Shown here: positions 7,972 to 18,200 of the stretch, one piece after another | How the letters are laid out: every line of letters begins with the position of its first letter | Numbering within the stretch: position 1 is the stretch's first letter | Assembly (NCBI GenBank): GCA_963772515.1 | Contig: CAVYXC010000004.1 | Span: forward strand, 62,001 to 126,000 | Reading direction: 5' to 3' | DNA length: 64,000 nucleotides | Source of the DNA: JAFAHD01 sp963772515 | Lineage (GTDB): Bacteria; Vulcanimicrobiota; Vulcanimicrobiia; Eremiobacterales; Eremiobacteraceae | Made by a program: the position numbers and the translations under genes | The notes under the pieces: generated by a model | Seen by the model: only the letters and a program-made list of their open reading frames with translations | Databases searched by the model: none | Told to the model about the DNA's origin: nothing

Positions 7972-8940
7972 TCAGCGTGCGATGCAGCGGAAGCCGACGT
8001 GGCAGGTGCCGGTGTCGATCGGCTGCGCGATGCGGGCAGCGGGCCGATAGCGCAAACAGTAGTTCGGGGCGCACAGGAAGGAGCCGCCTTTAAGAACCTT
8101 GCGCGGAATCCGAATCTGCTGATCGCGCGGATCGATGCTCTGATCGCGCTGTGCGCCGCGCGGATTCTTGAACGACGCGGAGCAGCACGCGGACGAAACG
8201 GCTTCGCCGTGCGATTGGAACCAATCTTGCGTCCATTGCCACACGTTGCCCGCCATATCGTGCAGCCCGTATCCGTTTGCGGGGAACGATGCCACCGGTG
8301 CCGTACGCGCAAAACCGTCCAGCAAGAGATTCTCGGTCGGAAAATCGCCTTGCCACGTATTCGCCATCAGCTTACCGCCTGGCGCGAACTCGTCGCCCCA
8401 CCAAAAGATCTTGCCCTCCAGCCCACCGCGCGCGGCGAACTCCCACTCGGCTTCGGTCGGAAGCTCTTTGCCCGCCCATTTCGCGTACGCTTCGACGTCT
8501 TCGAGCGCGACGTGCACTACAGGATGCTGGTCGAGACCTTGGATCGAGTTTTCCGGGCCGTAGGGATGGCGCCAGTCCGCACCGAGCACGTAGCTCCACC
8601 AGTTGAAGTGATTGCGCCGATCGACTTGGCCGACCGGCTGCGCGAAGACCACCGATCCGGGGCTTGCAAGCAATTCGGGCAGGCCGCCAGGATAGTCAGC
8701 TGGGTTGGGCAGTCGCTCTGCGAGCGTCACGTAGGCCGTCGCATCGACGAACTTTTTGAAGTCGGCGTTGGTCACCGTGGTGCGATCCATCCAAAAGCCA
8801 TCGACTGTCGCCTCATGGACGGGCGCTTCCTCACGATAGAAATTCTCAGAGCCCATACGGAACGTGCCGCCTGGAATCCAAAGCATGTTCGGGAACGGCG
8901 GTTCGGCGGAGTGGGTCTTGGGGTCCGGCGATGTTTTCAC
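7972..8940 (-). CDS. Formylglycine-generating enzyme (SUMF1 family)
   Basis: 322 residues. Converts the cysteine of a sulfatase CxPxR motif to C-alpha-formylglycine, the catalytic residue of type I sulfatases. Seen: N-terminal 'IPGGTFRMGSE', central 'ELPTEAEWEFAARGG', 'NGYGLHDMAGNVWQWTQDW', and 'GGSFLCAPNYCLRYRPAAR' near the C-terminus. The two cysteines (about 290 and 295, C-x4-C) are the copper-binding catalytic pair of true aerobic FGE; many SUMF1-like paralogues lack them, so real activity is likely. Starts with GTG at 8940. No sulfatase gene is visible in the window, so its substrate must be elsewhere. Forms an operon with the small membrane protein downstream. Confidence 0.9.
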   Translation of the reverse strand: MKTSPDPKTHSAEPPFPNMLWIPGGTFRMGSENFYREEAPVHEATVDGFWMDRTTVTNADFKKFVDATAYVTLAERLPNPADYPGGLPELLASPGSVVFAQPVGQVDRRNHFNWWSYVLGADWRHPYGPENSIQGLDQHPVVHVALEDVEAYAKWAGKELPTEAEWEFAARGGLEGKIFWWGDEFAPGGKLMANTWQGDFPTENLLLDGFARTAPVASFPANGYGLHDMAGNVWQWTQDWFQSHGEAVSSACCSASFKNPRGAQRDQSIDPRDQQIRIPRKVLKGGSFLCAPNYCLRYRPAARIAQPIDTGTCHVGFRCIAR

Positions 8941-9077
8941 GACGTGGGTGTTTCGCTGGAACAGGGATGCAGTCCCGTGGCAGGTCCTCTCGCTATTTCT
9001 TAAGTATTACGTGCCCCTGAGAAAAGAGCCCGGGCGGATGGCTGAGGGTGGCCGCAGCTAACCCGCGGGCTATGGAG

Positions 9078-9097
9078 CGGTCGAATTTATTCGACCG
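9078..9097 (+). repeat. Palindromic repeat copy 1 (GGAG head)
   Basis: Exact core CGGTCGAATTTATTCGACCG: 9-base arms around a TT centre, preceded by GGAG at 9074-9077. Lies 10 bases beyond the stop of the GMC oxidoreductase gene and upstream of the FGE gene. Confidence 0.9.
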
Positions 9098-9106
9098 ACC
9101 AATGCG

Positions 9107-11026
9107 TCACGCGTCCGCCACGATCCCCGATGCTGTGCGATGCGCTAACGCCATGATCGTGAGCATCGGGTTGACGCCTGACGCCAGCGGGAAGACCGAT
9201 CCATCGGCCACATACAGACCCTGCGTCGCGTGAACCGCGCCGCGCTCATCCACCACGCCATTCGTCGCGTCGCGATTCATGCGGCACGTCCCCATCTGAT
9301 GCGCGGAGTACACGGCAAGCCGATTCACCCCGGCATCGTTGAGCAGGATCGACTCGCTGAACGCGCGCCGCCGCTCGGCCGTCGCCTCTTCACGCGTCAG
9401 CTCCAGGATGCGCTGATGCAGCGTGATCACTCTGCGCGCACCGGCCGCAAACGCGACCTCGACGCATCCGTTGAGCCCGTCGAGCATGTGACGCGTGTCG
9501 TACTCGTTCACTTTGTAGCGCACATCGGCACGCGCATCTAAACCCACCGCCCCCTCGCCGCGATCGCGCGTCAAAGAGATCAGGGCCGCCGCATACGGTG
9601 TCTCGCGCATCGCGGCCGCGTGCTGTTCGCGCGAACGCCACGGGAGCGAGAACGCTGCCAGTCCCGGATGTGCCGGAGCCACTTCCATCTTCGCGCCATA
9701 CGCGTCGTCGAGATCGCCGAACTGATCGGAATACACCGTCTGCATCGGGCCAGCAAAGGTGTCCACCCGGTCGTCGAAGCTCGCGAACAGTGCGGTGGTC
9801 GGGTGCAGCTTGAGATGGCGTCCGACGTGCGGCGAGGTCACGCCGCTGCGCGCCAGGATGCCCGGCGTGCGCAAACTCCCCGCTGCAAGCACCACGATTG
9901 GCGCGTGGACGTGCAACGTTCTTCCTTTATATGTGGCTGCCACGCCCGCCGCTGCGGCGCGGTGAAGCAGCACGTGGTCCACGCGCGCTTCAGCGACGAT
10001 CTGGGCGCCCGCGGCGACCGCATCGCGCAAATAGGTCGCCGCCGTCGAGCGCTTGGCGCCATACACGCAGCCGAAACCGCAATACCCGCAACCCTCGCCG
10101 CAACCGACGCTGTTCTTCGGATTCTCGGCCGCATGCCACCCGAGCGCCTTACAGCCGGCGAGCAGCAGTGCATTGTTGCGGTTGTGGTTTTTCGAGAGCG
10201 CAAGCTCCAGGCGCGCCGATACCGCATCATAGTGCGGCGCGAGCCCGGCGGCGAAATCGATGCTGCCGCTATCTTCGCTCCACTGCGCCGCGACTTTGTC
10301 CGAGATACGCAGCGACGTGCACCAATTGATGGTCGTGCCGCCGCCGACGCACGCGCCGGCCAAGAGCACGACGCCGAGATCGTCGGTGGCCGCCAACGCG
10401 TGCTCGAGATAGAAACGAGCCATCGAGTCGGCCTCAAGCTGGTTGAAATCAGCGACATCCGTCCGCGGACCTGCCTCGAGCACGATCACTTTCTTGCCGG
10501 CAGCCGCCAACAGTGCCGCGGCAACGCCGCCGCCGGCCCCAGAACCCACCACCACTGCGTCGGCATGAAGCTCCGCAGCATCGGGTTCGAAAAGCGGCAA
10601 CGGCGGCGGCGGCGCGGGCCGGTCATCACGGGGACCTGGATAACCGACTGCGGTCCACAACGGATTGCGCCCGCTACCATCGACGGCCGAGTACGCTGCC
10701 GACGTGCACAAGCGTTTGAACGCCTGGAAGCCCGTGCGCAGCTGGACGAACGGGCTATCGCCCATCGCCACCAACAGACGCGTGCGCTGCTCGTGGTCGA
10801 GGCCGGAGAACGGCGTGAAGCGGCCGCTCAGGATGAAGCAGAACATCGAGGACTCGAGCATGCGCAGCAGCCCGCGCAGCTGCTCCGACTTATGGGGCGC
10901 GAGCAGGCCGAGCGCGGTTGCCACCTGCGCCGTCGCCGTATCGACATCGCACTCGGTCGGCGCGAAGGTCGCTTCCAATAAGCGAAGCGTCGTCAGCTCA
11001 GAAGCTGTCAGGGGCGTGTCCGCCAT
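9107..11026 (-). CDS. GMC-family oxidoreductase (long-chain alcohol oxidase-like)
   Basis: 639 residues. Flavin-dependent oxidation of an alcohol, probably a long-chain or sterol-like one. Residues 1-130 form a helical N-terminal region as in fatty alcohol oxidases and gluconate-dehydrogenase gamma-like domains. The FAD-binding GSGAGGG is at about 161-167, followed by 'VIVLEAGPR' and 'GACVGGGTTINW'. A cysteine cluster, C-x3-C-x2-C-x3-C (about 309-320), matches the long-chain alcohol oxidase branch. The C-terminal 'SGVNPMLTIMALAHRTA' carries the conserved N-P-x-x-T of GMC enzymes, and 'YSAHQMGTCRM' supplies the active-site His. Start at ATG 11026 after GGTGGA. Divergent from proline dehydrogenase, with 80 bases between starts. 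Confidence 0.87.
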   Translation of the reverse strand: MADTPLTASELTTLRLLEATFAPTECDVDTATAQVATALGLLAPHKSEQLRGLLRMLESSMFCFILSGRFTPFSGLDHEQRTRLLVAMGDSPFVQLRTGFQAFKRLCTSAAYSAVDGSGRNPLWTAVGYPGPRDDRPAPPPPLPLFEPDAAELHADAVVVGSGAGGGVAAALLAAAGKKVIVLEAGPRTDVADFNQLEADSMARFYLEHALAATDDLGVVLLAGACVGGGTTINWCTSLRISDKVAAQWSEDSGSIDFAAGLAPHYDAVSARLELALSKNHNRNNALLLAGCKALGWHAAENPKNSVGCGEGCGYCGFGCVYGAKRSTAATYLRDAVAAGAQIVAEARVDHVLLHRAAAAGVAATYKGRTLHVHAPIVVLAAGSLRTPGILARSGVTSPHVGRHLKLHPTTALFASFDDRVDTFAGPMQTVYSDQFGDLDDAYGAKMEVAPAHPGLAAFSLPWRSREQHAAAMRETPYAAALISLTRDRGEGAVGLDARADVRYKVNEYDTRHMLDGLNGCVEVAFAAGARRVITLHQRILELTREEATAERRRAFSESILLNDAGVNRLAVYSAHQMGTCRMNRDATNGVVDERGAVHATQGLYVADGSVFPLASGVNPMLTIMALAHRTASGIVADA

Positions 11027-11106
11027 GGCGTCCACCGTGCGGTCGGAAGCGCGGGGACTCCTGCACAAGGCGCGGCGCCCCGCCGCGTGGTAGCCTAACC
11101 GTCCTC

Positions 11107-11997
11107 ATGGCCACCTTCGCCGACGTGCTCAACAGACGTCCGGGACTTCAGCGGCGGCTGTTCTTCCTCGCGCGCCGCTTCGTCGCGGGCGAAACCGTCG
11201 ACAGCGCGCTCGAAGCGGTCGCGGCACTCAATGCCGACGGCCTCTCGGCATCGATCGACTTCCTGGGCGAGGACGTGCACTCGGAGGCCGAGGCCGCGAA
11301 CACGACCCAGACCTATCTGCGCATGATCGAGCGCATCGTCGCGACCGGCGCCGATTGCAACATCTCGGTCAAACTCAGCGCGATCGGCCAGGCGATCTCA
11401 GAAGATCTCGCATTCGAAAACCTCTCGCGCATCATCGAGGCCGCCCGGCCGCACGACATGTTCGTCCGCCTCGACATGGAGGGTTCGGCCACCGTCGATT
11501 CCACCTACCGCCTCCTCGAACGCGGCCGCGCGATCTACAAAGAGATCGGTCCCGTTGTGCAGGCCTATCTGCATCGCGCCGATGCCGACGTCGCGCGCGC
11601 GGTCTCTCAAGGCTGGCGCGTCAGGCTCTGCAAAGGCGCCTACAAAGAACCGCCCGAGACGGCGCTGCAAGATATGCCCGCGATCCGCGAGCACTTCCTC
11701 ACACTGGCCAAAATGCTGCTGGCTCACGGTAGGTATCCCGCCATCGCGACGCATGACGAACGGCTGATCGGCGCCGTGCGCGCCTTCACCGCTGACCACG
11801 GCATCGCGCGCGATGCGTTCGAGTTCCAGATGCTCTACGGCATCAGCTCGGAACGTCAACGCGAGCTGCGCCGCGAAGGCTATCGCATGCGCATCTACGT
11901 GCCGTTCGGCACGCACTGGGCTGCGTATTTCTATCGCCGCATGGCGGAGCGCAGAGAAAATGTGTTCTTCGTCGTGCGCAGCATTTTCAGCCGATGA
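11107..11997 (+). CDS. putA-like PRODH: Proline dehydrogenase
   Basis: 296 residues. FAD-dependent oxidation of L-proline to pyrroline-5-carboxylate, the first step of proline catabolism. The monofunctional PRODH barrel is seen by motif: 'ISVKLSAIG' (about 86-94), 'RLDMEGS', 'VQAYLHR', 'RLCKGAYKE' (about 173-181), 'ATHD', and the C-terminal 'YVPFGTHWAAYFYRRMAER', which matches the proline-binding R-R-x-x-E helix. Length is typical of the single-domain enzyme; no P5C dehydrogenase lies nearby. ATG 11107 gives the expected N-terminus. The next gene overlaps the stop by four bases (ATGA). Confidence 0.93.
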   Translation: MATFADVLNRRPGLQRRLFFLARRFVAGETVDSALEAVAALNADGLSASIDFLGEDVHSEAEAANTTQTYLRMIERIVATGADCNISVKLSAIGQAISEDLAFENLSRIIEAARPHDMFVRLDMEGSATVDSTYRLLERGRAIYKEIGPVVQAYLHRADADVARAVSQGWRVRLCKGAYKEPPETALQDMPAIREHFLTLAKMLLAHGRYPAIATHDERLIGAVRAFTADHGIARDAFEFQMLYGISSERQRELRREGYRMRIYVPFGTHWAAYFYRRMAERRENVFFVVRSIFSR

Positions 11998-12566
11998 GCC
12001 TCGAGTTCGGCACCGTCTACGTGCGCGACACGCCGCTGCATGAGGTGCACCGCGCGCTCGACGAGGTGATGGCCGACACCGCGCGTACTCCCACCAACGA
12101 ACGCGGTCTTGAGCCGACGCCCGATCCGGTCACCTCCGCAAAACGCGTGCGCAGTTTCGCGTTGCTGCCCGAAGAGAATGGCTGGACGACGGTGATCGAG
12201 GACGGCCATCCGGTCGATGACGGCGGCGTGGCAGAAGGGCTGTCGGACATCTTGCAAGTCGAAACCGTGACGCTCACGTACAGCGACCCAGACGGCGCGT
12301 GGACGTACACGCGCTACCTGGAAGGCCAGCCGCTCGAGGCCGGCGGCGCGGACGATGAAGACTTCGACGCGAGCGTGCACGAGTTCGTCGACGGCCAAGC
12401 GCTGCCGCACTTCGGCGTATATTACGAAGAGGTCGCTGCGGCGGCGGAGGCGTCGGCGCCGTCGCTCGCCGGCGCGGAGATTGTCGGCGACATCCGCCCG
12501 CGACTGCCGATCGGCACCGAAGTCGTCACCTATGTTCGCGCGCCAGTGACGAAGGTTGACGGCTGA
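11994..12566 (+). CDS. Hypothetical soluble protein translationally coupled to proline dehydrogenase
   Basis: 190 residues, acidic, without signal peptide or membrane helix. The start ATG overlaps the proline dehydrogenase stop (ATGA), so it is translationally coupled. Contains 'RSFALLPEENGWTTVIEDG' and 'GAWTYTRYLEGQPLEAGG', suggesting a small alpha/beta domain of the kind found in uncharacterised immunity-like or SMI1-like proteins, but no family can be assigned. Context suggests a cytoplasmic role, though overlap alone is weak evidence of shared function. Confidence 0.6.
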   Translation: MSLEFGTVYVRDTPLHEVHRALDEVMADTARTPTNERGLEPTPDPVTSAKRVRSFALLPEENGWTTVIEDGHPVDDGGVAEGLSDILQVETVTLTYSDPDGAWTYTRYLEGQPLEAGGADDEDFDASVHEFVDGQALPHFGVYYEEVAAAAEASAPSLAGAEIVGDIRPRLPIGTEVVTYVRAPVTKVDG

Positions 12567-13635
12567 AACATTGAGGCGATTGTGCGCTCTGGCCCTCTGC
12601 CTCAATGCACTTGCGCTCATGCCTTCAGCCGTACGTTCCCAGCAGTTCCCTTCGCCGCCAAGCGTCCCGTTGAGCCTGCAGCCCAACGGCAGCGCGCTGA
12701 CGATCGTCGGCGCTCCTTTCAGGGTCGAGGTGAGCATCGATGTCTCGAAACTGCGTCTCCACGCGCGCCTGCATGGGGATAAGGCGGCACCGGAGCGACT
12801 GCTCGCCTCGACCTTCGGTCAGGTGCGCGTCTACCAACTCGCGCAGGCTCCTAGCGTCCAGAACTTTTCGATTCCAGTAACCGTTTCCGGGCCGCCCGGA
12901 CCGCCGGGGATCTATGACGTATGGCCAAGTGCGTCACACGGATTCGCGACCGCAACCGATGGCTCGGACGTGCCGATTCCGGAAAACACGGCGTTCACGC
13001 GCGAGTATCCGACGCCGCTTTCATGGCCCGACGAGTCGGGGAACGACCGCGCGCTCGCCTCGCTTCAAAAGAGATACGTCGGACGCGTCGTCTACGGCTA
13101 CGGCGGCACGTGGATCTCGTGTCCGCCACAATGGAGCAAGCTCTATTCGGCATCGACCCCCGTCCGCGTGCGCTCGATCCGGCGCGAGCGCGGGCGAATC
13201 ACGTTTCTCGCGACTGGGCGCGACGCCTCAGCGTCTTACATTCGGGGATTGGCATTTGTCGCGTTCGATCCGCTCCACATCGTCGTCGACCAGCCGCCCG
13301 CGACCACTTCACCCGTGCTCACCAATCGTGTCGTCGAAGGACCGGTGGGCGACTGTCCGGCGATCGAGCTTGCCGACTGGCAGCTCGACACGACCTTCTC
13401 GCTGGACCCGCCTCCCATGTCAGTGCCGCAAGCCGGCCTGCTGCACCCGCTGCGTGTCGGAATGTCGCGCGCCGAGGTGATCTGGACGCGCGGCTATCCG
13501 AACGAGATCGGCACACGTGCGATGCTACGCGCCGAGCCGGTGTGGCATTATGGGGCGAGCCCATATGAGGTGTACCAGATCTACTTCACCGACGATCGAG
13601 TCTCGTCGTTCACCACACCACGCGGCGGCCCGTGA
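12556..13635 (+). CDS. Secreted protein with BamE/SmpA-like C-terminal segment
   Basis: 359 residues, with a signal peptide (LCALALCLNALALMPSAVRSQ). The C-terminal 60 residues ('LRVGMSRAEVIWTRGYPNEIG' split by a turn, 'PVWHYGAS', 'YQIYFTDDRVSSFTT') follow the pattern of BamE/SmpA domains: G-M-S/T-x-x-E-V, G-x-P, W-x-Y, V-x-F-x-x-x-x-V-S. The N-terminal 280 residues are unrecognised. The start is uncertain: TTG 12556 (overlapping the previous gene by 11 bases) or TTG 12571. If BamE-like, it may act at the outer membrane, but the homology is only pattern based. Confidence 0.55.
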   Translation: MTAETLRRLCALALCLNALALMPSAVRSQQFPSPPSVPLSLQPNGSALTIVGAPFRVEVSIDVSKLRLHARLHGDKAAPERLLASTFGQVRVYQLAQAPSVQNFSIPVTVSGPPGPPGIYDVWPSASHGFATATDGSDVPIPENTAFTREYPTPLSWPDESGNDRALASLQKRYVGRVVYGYGGTWISCPPQWSKLYSASTPVRVRSIRRERGRITFLATGRDASASYIRGLAFVAFDPLHIVVDQPPATTSPVLTNRVVEGPVGDCPAIELADWQLDTTFSLDPPPMSVPQAGLLHPLRVGMSRAEVIWTRGYPNEIGTRAMLRAEPVWHYGASPYEVYQIYFTDDRVSSFTTPRGGP

Positions 13636-13714
13636 AGGCTCGTCCCGGAAGCGACCTAAGTCGAACCCGCGCCGAGGGCGGCCCGGACCACCGCGCCGAA
13701 GACCGTCCATTACT

Positions 13715-15142
13715 ATGAAGACGAACAGCGAAACAGCAGAGACCCGCATCGAAAAAGACTCGATGGGCGAGATGCACGTGCCCGCATCGGCGCTGTACGG
13801 CGCGAGCACCCAACGCGCCGCGCTCAATTTCCCCATTAGCACGCTGCGTTACCCGCGCCGCTTCATCAAAGCCCTTGGCCAAGTCAAGCTCGCCGCGGCG
13901 CAGGCAAACGCCGAGCTCGGCCTGCTCGACAAAGATGTCGCCGACGCGATCGTCAAAGCGGCGCAAGAAGTGATCGACGGCAAGCACGACGCGCACTTCG
14001 TGGTCGACACGTTCCAGACCGGATCGGGCACCTCGACGAACATGAACGCGAACGAGGTGATCGCGCATCGCGCCCGCCAGCTCATCGGCAAGGACGAGGC
14101 GAAGAAGATCCACCCCAACGACCATGTCAATTTCGGCCAGTCGAGCAACGACGTCATCCCCACCGCTACCTATATCGCGGCTGCCAGCGCAATCAAAGAA
14201 GACCTCTTGCCCGCGCTCTATATCCTCCAGACATCATTAGAGAAGAAGTCCAAAGAGTTCTGGGGTATCATCAAGACCGGGCGCACGCATCTGCAAGACG
14301 CCACCCCGATCCGCCTCGGTCAAGAATTCCTCGGCTATTCCGGCCAGCTCGAACGCGGCAGCAAGCGCGCGAAAGCAGCACTCGAAGAGCTGAGCGAAGT
14401 CGCTCTGGGCGGCACCGCCGTGGGCACCGGCATCAACACCCACCCGGAATTCGCCAAGCTCGCGACGGCCAAACTCTCGAAGATGACCGGACTGACAATC
14501 AAAGAGACCAGCAACCACTTCCAGGCCCAAGCCTCGCTCGACAACGCCGTGGCGGCAAGCGGCGCCATGAAGACGATCGCCGTGTCGCTGACCAAGATCG
14601 CCAACGACGTGCGTTGGCTCAGCTCTGGTCCGCGCGCAGGCATCGGGGAGCTCGACCTGCCGGCGGTGCAACCCGGTTCGTCCATCATGCCCGGCAAGGT
14701 CAACCCGGTCATCGCCGAGTCGGTGCTCATGGTGTGCGTCCAGGTCATCGGCAACGACGCGGCCATCACCGTCGGCGGCCAATCGGGCAACTTCGAGATC
14801 AACCTCACCATGCCAATCGTCGCCTACGACCTGCTCCAATCCATCGAGCTGCTGGCCAACGCTTCGGCGAACTTCGCACGCCAAGCCATCGACGGCCTCA
14901 AGGCCACCAATAAGGGCCCTGAGATGGTCGAGCGAGGCCTCGCCATCGGCACCAGCCTGGCGCCGATCATCGGCTACGATGCCGCCACGGCGATCGTCAA
15001 AGAAGCGGCCGCATCCGGCAAGACGATTCGGGAGGTCGCTCGGGAGAGGACCAAGCTCTCCGAAAAGGAGCTTGCGACGATCCTTGATCCGGCGCTGATG
15101 GTCGAGCCGAGCGCCGACCGAGTCGGTGCCGGCGGCGGCTAA
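13715..15142 (+). CDS. fumC: Class II fumarate hydratase
   Basis: 475 residues. Fumarase of the TCA cycle, interconverting fumarate and L-malate without an iron-sulfur cluster. Seen: 'DSMGEMHVPASALYGASTQRA' (split) at the N-terminus, 'TFQTGSGTSTNMNANEV', 'HPNDHVNFGQSSNDVIPT' and the family signature 'GSSIMPGKVNP' at about 321-331. The related aspartase has a similar signature, but the N-terminal text and length (about 465) fit fumarase. ATG 13715 is the natural start; a longer open frame exists upstream but overlaps the previous gene and lacks family sequence. Confidence 0.93.
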   Translation: MKTNSETAETRIEKDSMGEMHVPASALYGASTQRAALNFPISTLRYPRRFIKALGQVKLAAAQANAELGLLDKDVADAIVKAAQEVIDGKHDAHFVVDTFQTGSGTSTNMNANEVIAHRARQLIGKDEAKKIHPNDHVNFGQSSNDVIPTATYIAAASAIKEDLLPALYILQTSLEKKSKEFWGIIKTGRTHLQDATPIRLGQEFLGYSGQLERGSKRAKAALEELSEVALGGTAVGTGINTHPEFAKLATAKLSKMTGLTIKETSNHFQAQASLDNAVAASGAMKTIAVSLTKIANDVRWLSSGPRAGIGELDLPAVQPGSSIMPGKVNPVIAESVLMVCVQVIGNDAAITVGGQSGNFEINLTMPIVAYDLLQSIELLANASANFARQAIDGLKATNKGPEMVERGLAIGTSLAPIIGYDAATAIVKEAAASGKTIREVARERTKLSEKELATILDPALMVEPSADRVGAGGG

Positions 15143-15176
15143 TTAGCCGGCCACAAAACCGCCGAAAAAATTCCGA

Positions 15177-15205
15177 TTGACGCCGCACGGCGGACGCGAT
15201 AATGT
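15177..15205 (+). promoter_or_regulatory. Candidate sigma-70 promoter of the alpha-2-macroglobulin gene
   Basis: TTGACG at 15177-15182 and TAATGT at 15200-15205 (17-base spacing), or GATAAT at 15198-15203 (15-base spacing), lie 38 bases before the ATG at 15243. Motif-only call. Confidence 0.4.
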
Positions 15206-15242
15206 AGTAACGCCAATCGACGTACGAAGCTAGGGGCGGACA

Positions 15243-18200
15243 ATGCCAAGGGTCGGCGGTGCCGCACGGCGGCAACTCTTCAGCCTCGTCGGCTTTCTTT
15301 TTGTCTTGGCGGGCTGCGCGAAGCCGGGCACCGCGCCGGTCCCCGCCGTTTCGCCGCTCCCCAACCCCAAGGTGCCGGCCTGGGTCGAGCAGATCAGCCC
15401 GACCGGCGAAGCCAATAATCTCGCCCAGATCCGCGTGCGCTTCGCGCAGCCGCTCATCCCGGTCGAAGCCATCGAAAGCCCCTCGCAGCAAGCCAAGCTC
15501 GCGTATTTCACGGTGACGCCGGCGCTCGCCGGACACTTCAGATTTCTCACGCCGCGCATGGTCGGTTTCCAGGCCGACCGCGCCTTGCCCAACGCGACGC
15601 GGATCCAGGTCGTCGTGCGCGCCGGCCTGACCGACCTGAACAACAACGTCCTCAGCCACGACATCGCTTGGACGTTCACTACGCAGGCGATCGATCTCGG
15701 CGGCTTGCCGGTGGTCAACGAATATTCGAATCCGCTCAGCCCGCAGCCGACGTTTGAGATCTCGTCCAACGTCGAGTTGGACGCCGCCACGCTCGCGCAG
15801 CACGGCAGCATCCGCAGCAAGGGCGGCGCCCCGATCCCGGTCTCGGCGACGCTTGAGAAACAGCCGACGCCCGAACCGTGGATGAAATCGTACGAGTCGT
15901 TCGACCCTTCGGCCAAACCGTGGATCTACCAGGTGTCGCCGCGCCAGCCGCTGACCAAGGGAACGCGCTACTCCATCGAGTTCTCGCCGGGCGTCATGCC
16001 CGCGCACGGCAATCTGCCGAGTGCGGACAGTTTCACCGGTGAATTCGACGTCTACGGGCCGCTCACGGTGATCGGCAAGGTCGAGCCCGCTGGTGACTAC
16101 ACCGGCAGATTCTCGGCGCCGCCGTCACGCCTGGACTTCGACAATCCGCTTGCCGCCGACTCGGTGGCTAAGAACATCACGCTTAGCCCGATGCCAAAGG
16201 GCGCGCAGCAGATCTTCCAAGCCGACGACGGCAGCCGCTACGTCTACATCAGCGAAGACTCGCTCGACCCGGCGACGACGTACACCATCACGATCGGGGC
16301 CGGCGTCAAAGACACGTTCGGCCAGACGCTCGGCACGCCGCAGACGGTCCCGTACAAAACCGGCAACCTCACGCCCAACGTCTGGGCCCCGCAAGGTTTC
16401 TTCATCTTCCCCTCGGGCGACAACCTCGCGCTCGACCTGTGGGCCGTCAACCTGCCGAATAAGAAGCTCGAGCAGGCCTTCACCAACGTCACGCCCGCGA
16501 TGTTGGTCTACAACGACCCGGTCAACAACGCGGATTCGGTGCTCAACAACTGGACGGCCGTCAAAGCGGATAGCCCCGTCAATCAAGCGTCGTCATTCCG
16601 CGTAGCGCTGCGCCAACGGCTCAACGGCCAGACCGGCCTGCTCGCCTATGGAGTCCGCGCCGACGTCGGTAAGCCCGAACAGCAAATGGCCAGCGGCGCC
16701 GTCCAGCTCACCAACCTCGGCATCTTCGCGCAGTGGTTCCCGCAGTCGGGCCTCGTGCGTGTCAATCATCTCTCCGATGGATCGCCCGCCTCTGGTGCGC
16801 GCATCGAGATCTGGCCGTCGCGCCTGGACGACAACCGCGACCTTCCGGTGAGCGCCTGCGCCACCACCCAAGCCGACCAAGGCGGTGTGGCGACCTTCGA
16901 TGCCGGCGCTCTGTCGCAATGCATGGGCGGCAAACAGCTCTTCACCGATCCGCCGGCGCTCCTCGCCGTCGCCCGCGAAGGCAGCGACTGGGCGTTCACG
17001 CGCACGCTCGAGTACAGCGGCGCGTACGACTACGACATGTACACGGATTGGAGCCCGGCGCCGCAATCGCGCGGCACGATCTTCTCTGACCGCATGCTGT
17101 ACCAACCCGGCGAAAGCGGCTGGTTCACCGGCGAAGCGTACTACTTGGCCAACGGCAAACTTGCACGCGACATCAACGCGACGTACAAGGTCGCGCTGCT
17201 CGACCCCGATGGCGGAACGTCAAGCGCGGGCACCGTCACCACCGACGCATACGGCGCGTTCTCGATCCAACTGCACTTCAAGGCGAACCAACCGCTCGGC
17301 TATTACACGATCGAGGCCACCGGATCCAACGGCGTCAAGATCGACGGCACCTACCGCGTCGCCGAATTCAAGCCGCCGAACTTCAAAGTCACGCTCACGC
17401 TCGACAGGCAGTTCGCGCAGCCCGGCCAATCAATAGCAGCGAGCGCGAAGAGCACGTACCTGTTCGGCGCGCCGGTCCAAGGCGGAAAGTACAAGTTCTA
17501 CGTCACGCGCCAGCAGACGTATTTCTCGCCGCAAGGCTGGGACCAGTACTGGTTCGGACGCCAATGGTTCTGGCCCGATCAACCGCCATCGGTCCCAAGC
17601 GACGTGACGCAAAGCAATGGCGTGATCCCGGCGGACGGCTCGACCAACCTCAACGTCACGGTGGGCGACGATCTACCGTACCCGATGGCCTATCGCGTCG
17701 ATATGGAGACGACCGATGCGTCCAACCTGTCGGTCGCAGATTCAAAGACGTTCACGGCGCTGCCCAGCGATTCGCTCATCGGCCTACAGGGCGATTTCGT
17801 CGCGCAGACCAACGTCGCGTACCCGGTGCAGGTGATCGTCACCGACCCGAGCGGCACGCCCAAGGAAGGCCAGCGCGTGCACCTCGAGCTGCAGCAAGTC
17901 AAATACAGCAACGTCACGCAGCTCACTGAGGGCAGTTCGTCCGATCATTGGCAAGTCGAATACACGACCGTCGCCGCGGTAGACATGAGCTCGGGCAAGA
18001 CGCCGCAGTCGGTCTCGCTGACGCCCACGACCTCTGGCATCTACCGCATACGCGCGAACTTCGCCGGCTCGAAAGACGAGGCGACGGCGACCGATCTGCA
18101 AGTGTGGGCTGCCGGTTCGGACATCGTCGATTGGGGCAACGAGAATCCCGGCCGGCTCACCATCGAGCTCGACAAGAAGAAGTACAAGCCTGGCGACACT

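Noticed and set aside
8941..9077. tRNA-like or attenuator-like GC hairpin upstream of the FGE gene
   Set aside because: GCCCGGG/CCCGCGGGC pairing but no cloverleaf, anticodon or T-loop sequence.
9620..10981. Long plus-strand open frame opposite the GMC oxidoreductase
   Set aside because: Arg-rich, no family match, and exactly antisense to a well-supported gene; a GC-rich shadow.
11095..13518. Several overlapping minus-strand frames around the PRODH and fumarase genes
   Set aside because: No motifs or ribosome sites; shadows of the plus-strand genes.
13517..13714. Longer N-terminus for fumarase
   Set aside because: Overlaps the previous gene, no family sequence, and ATG 13715 gives the standard start.
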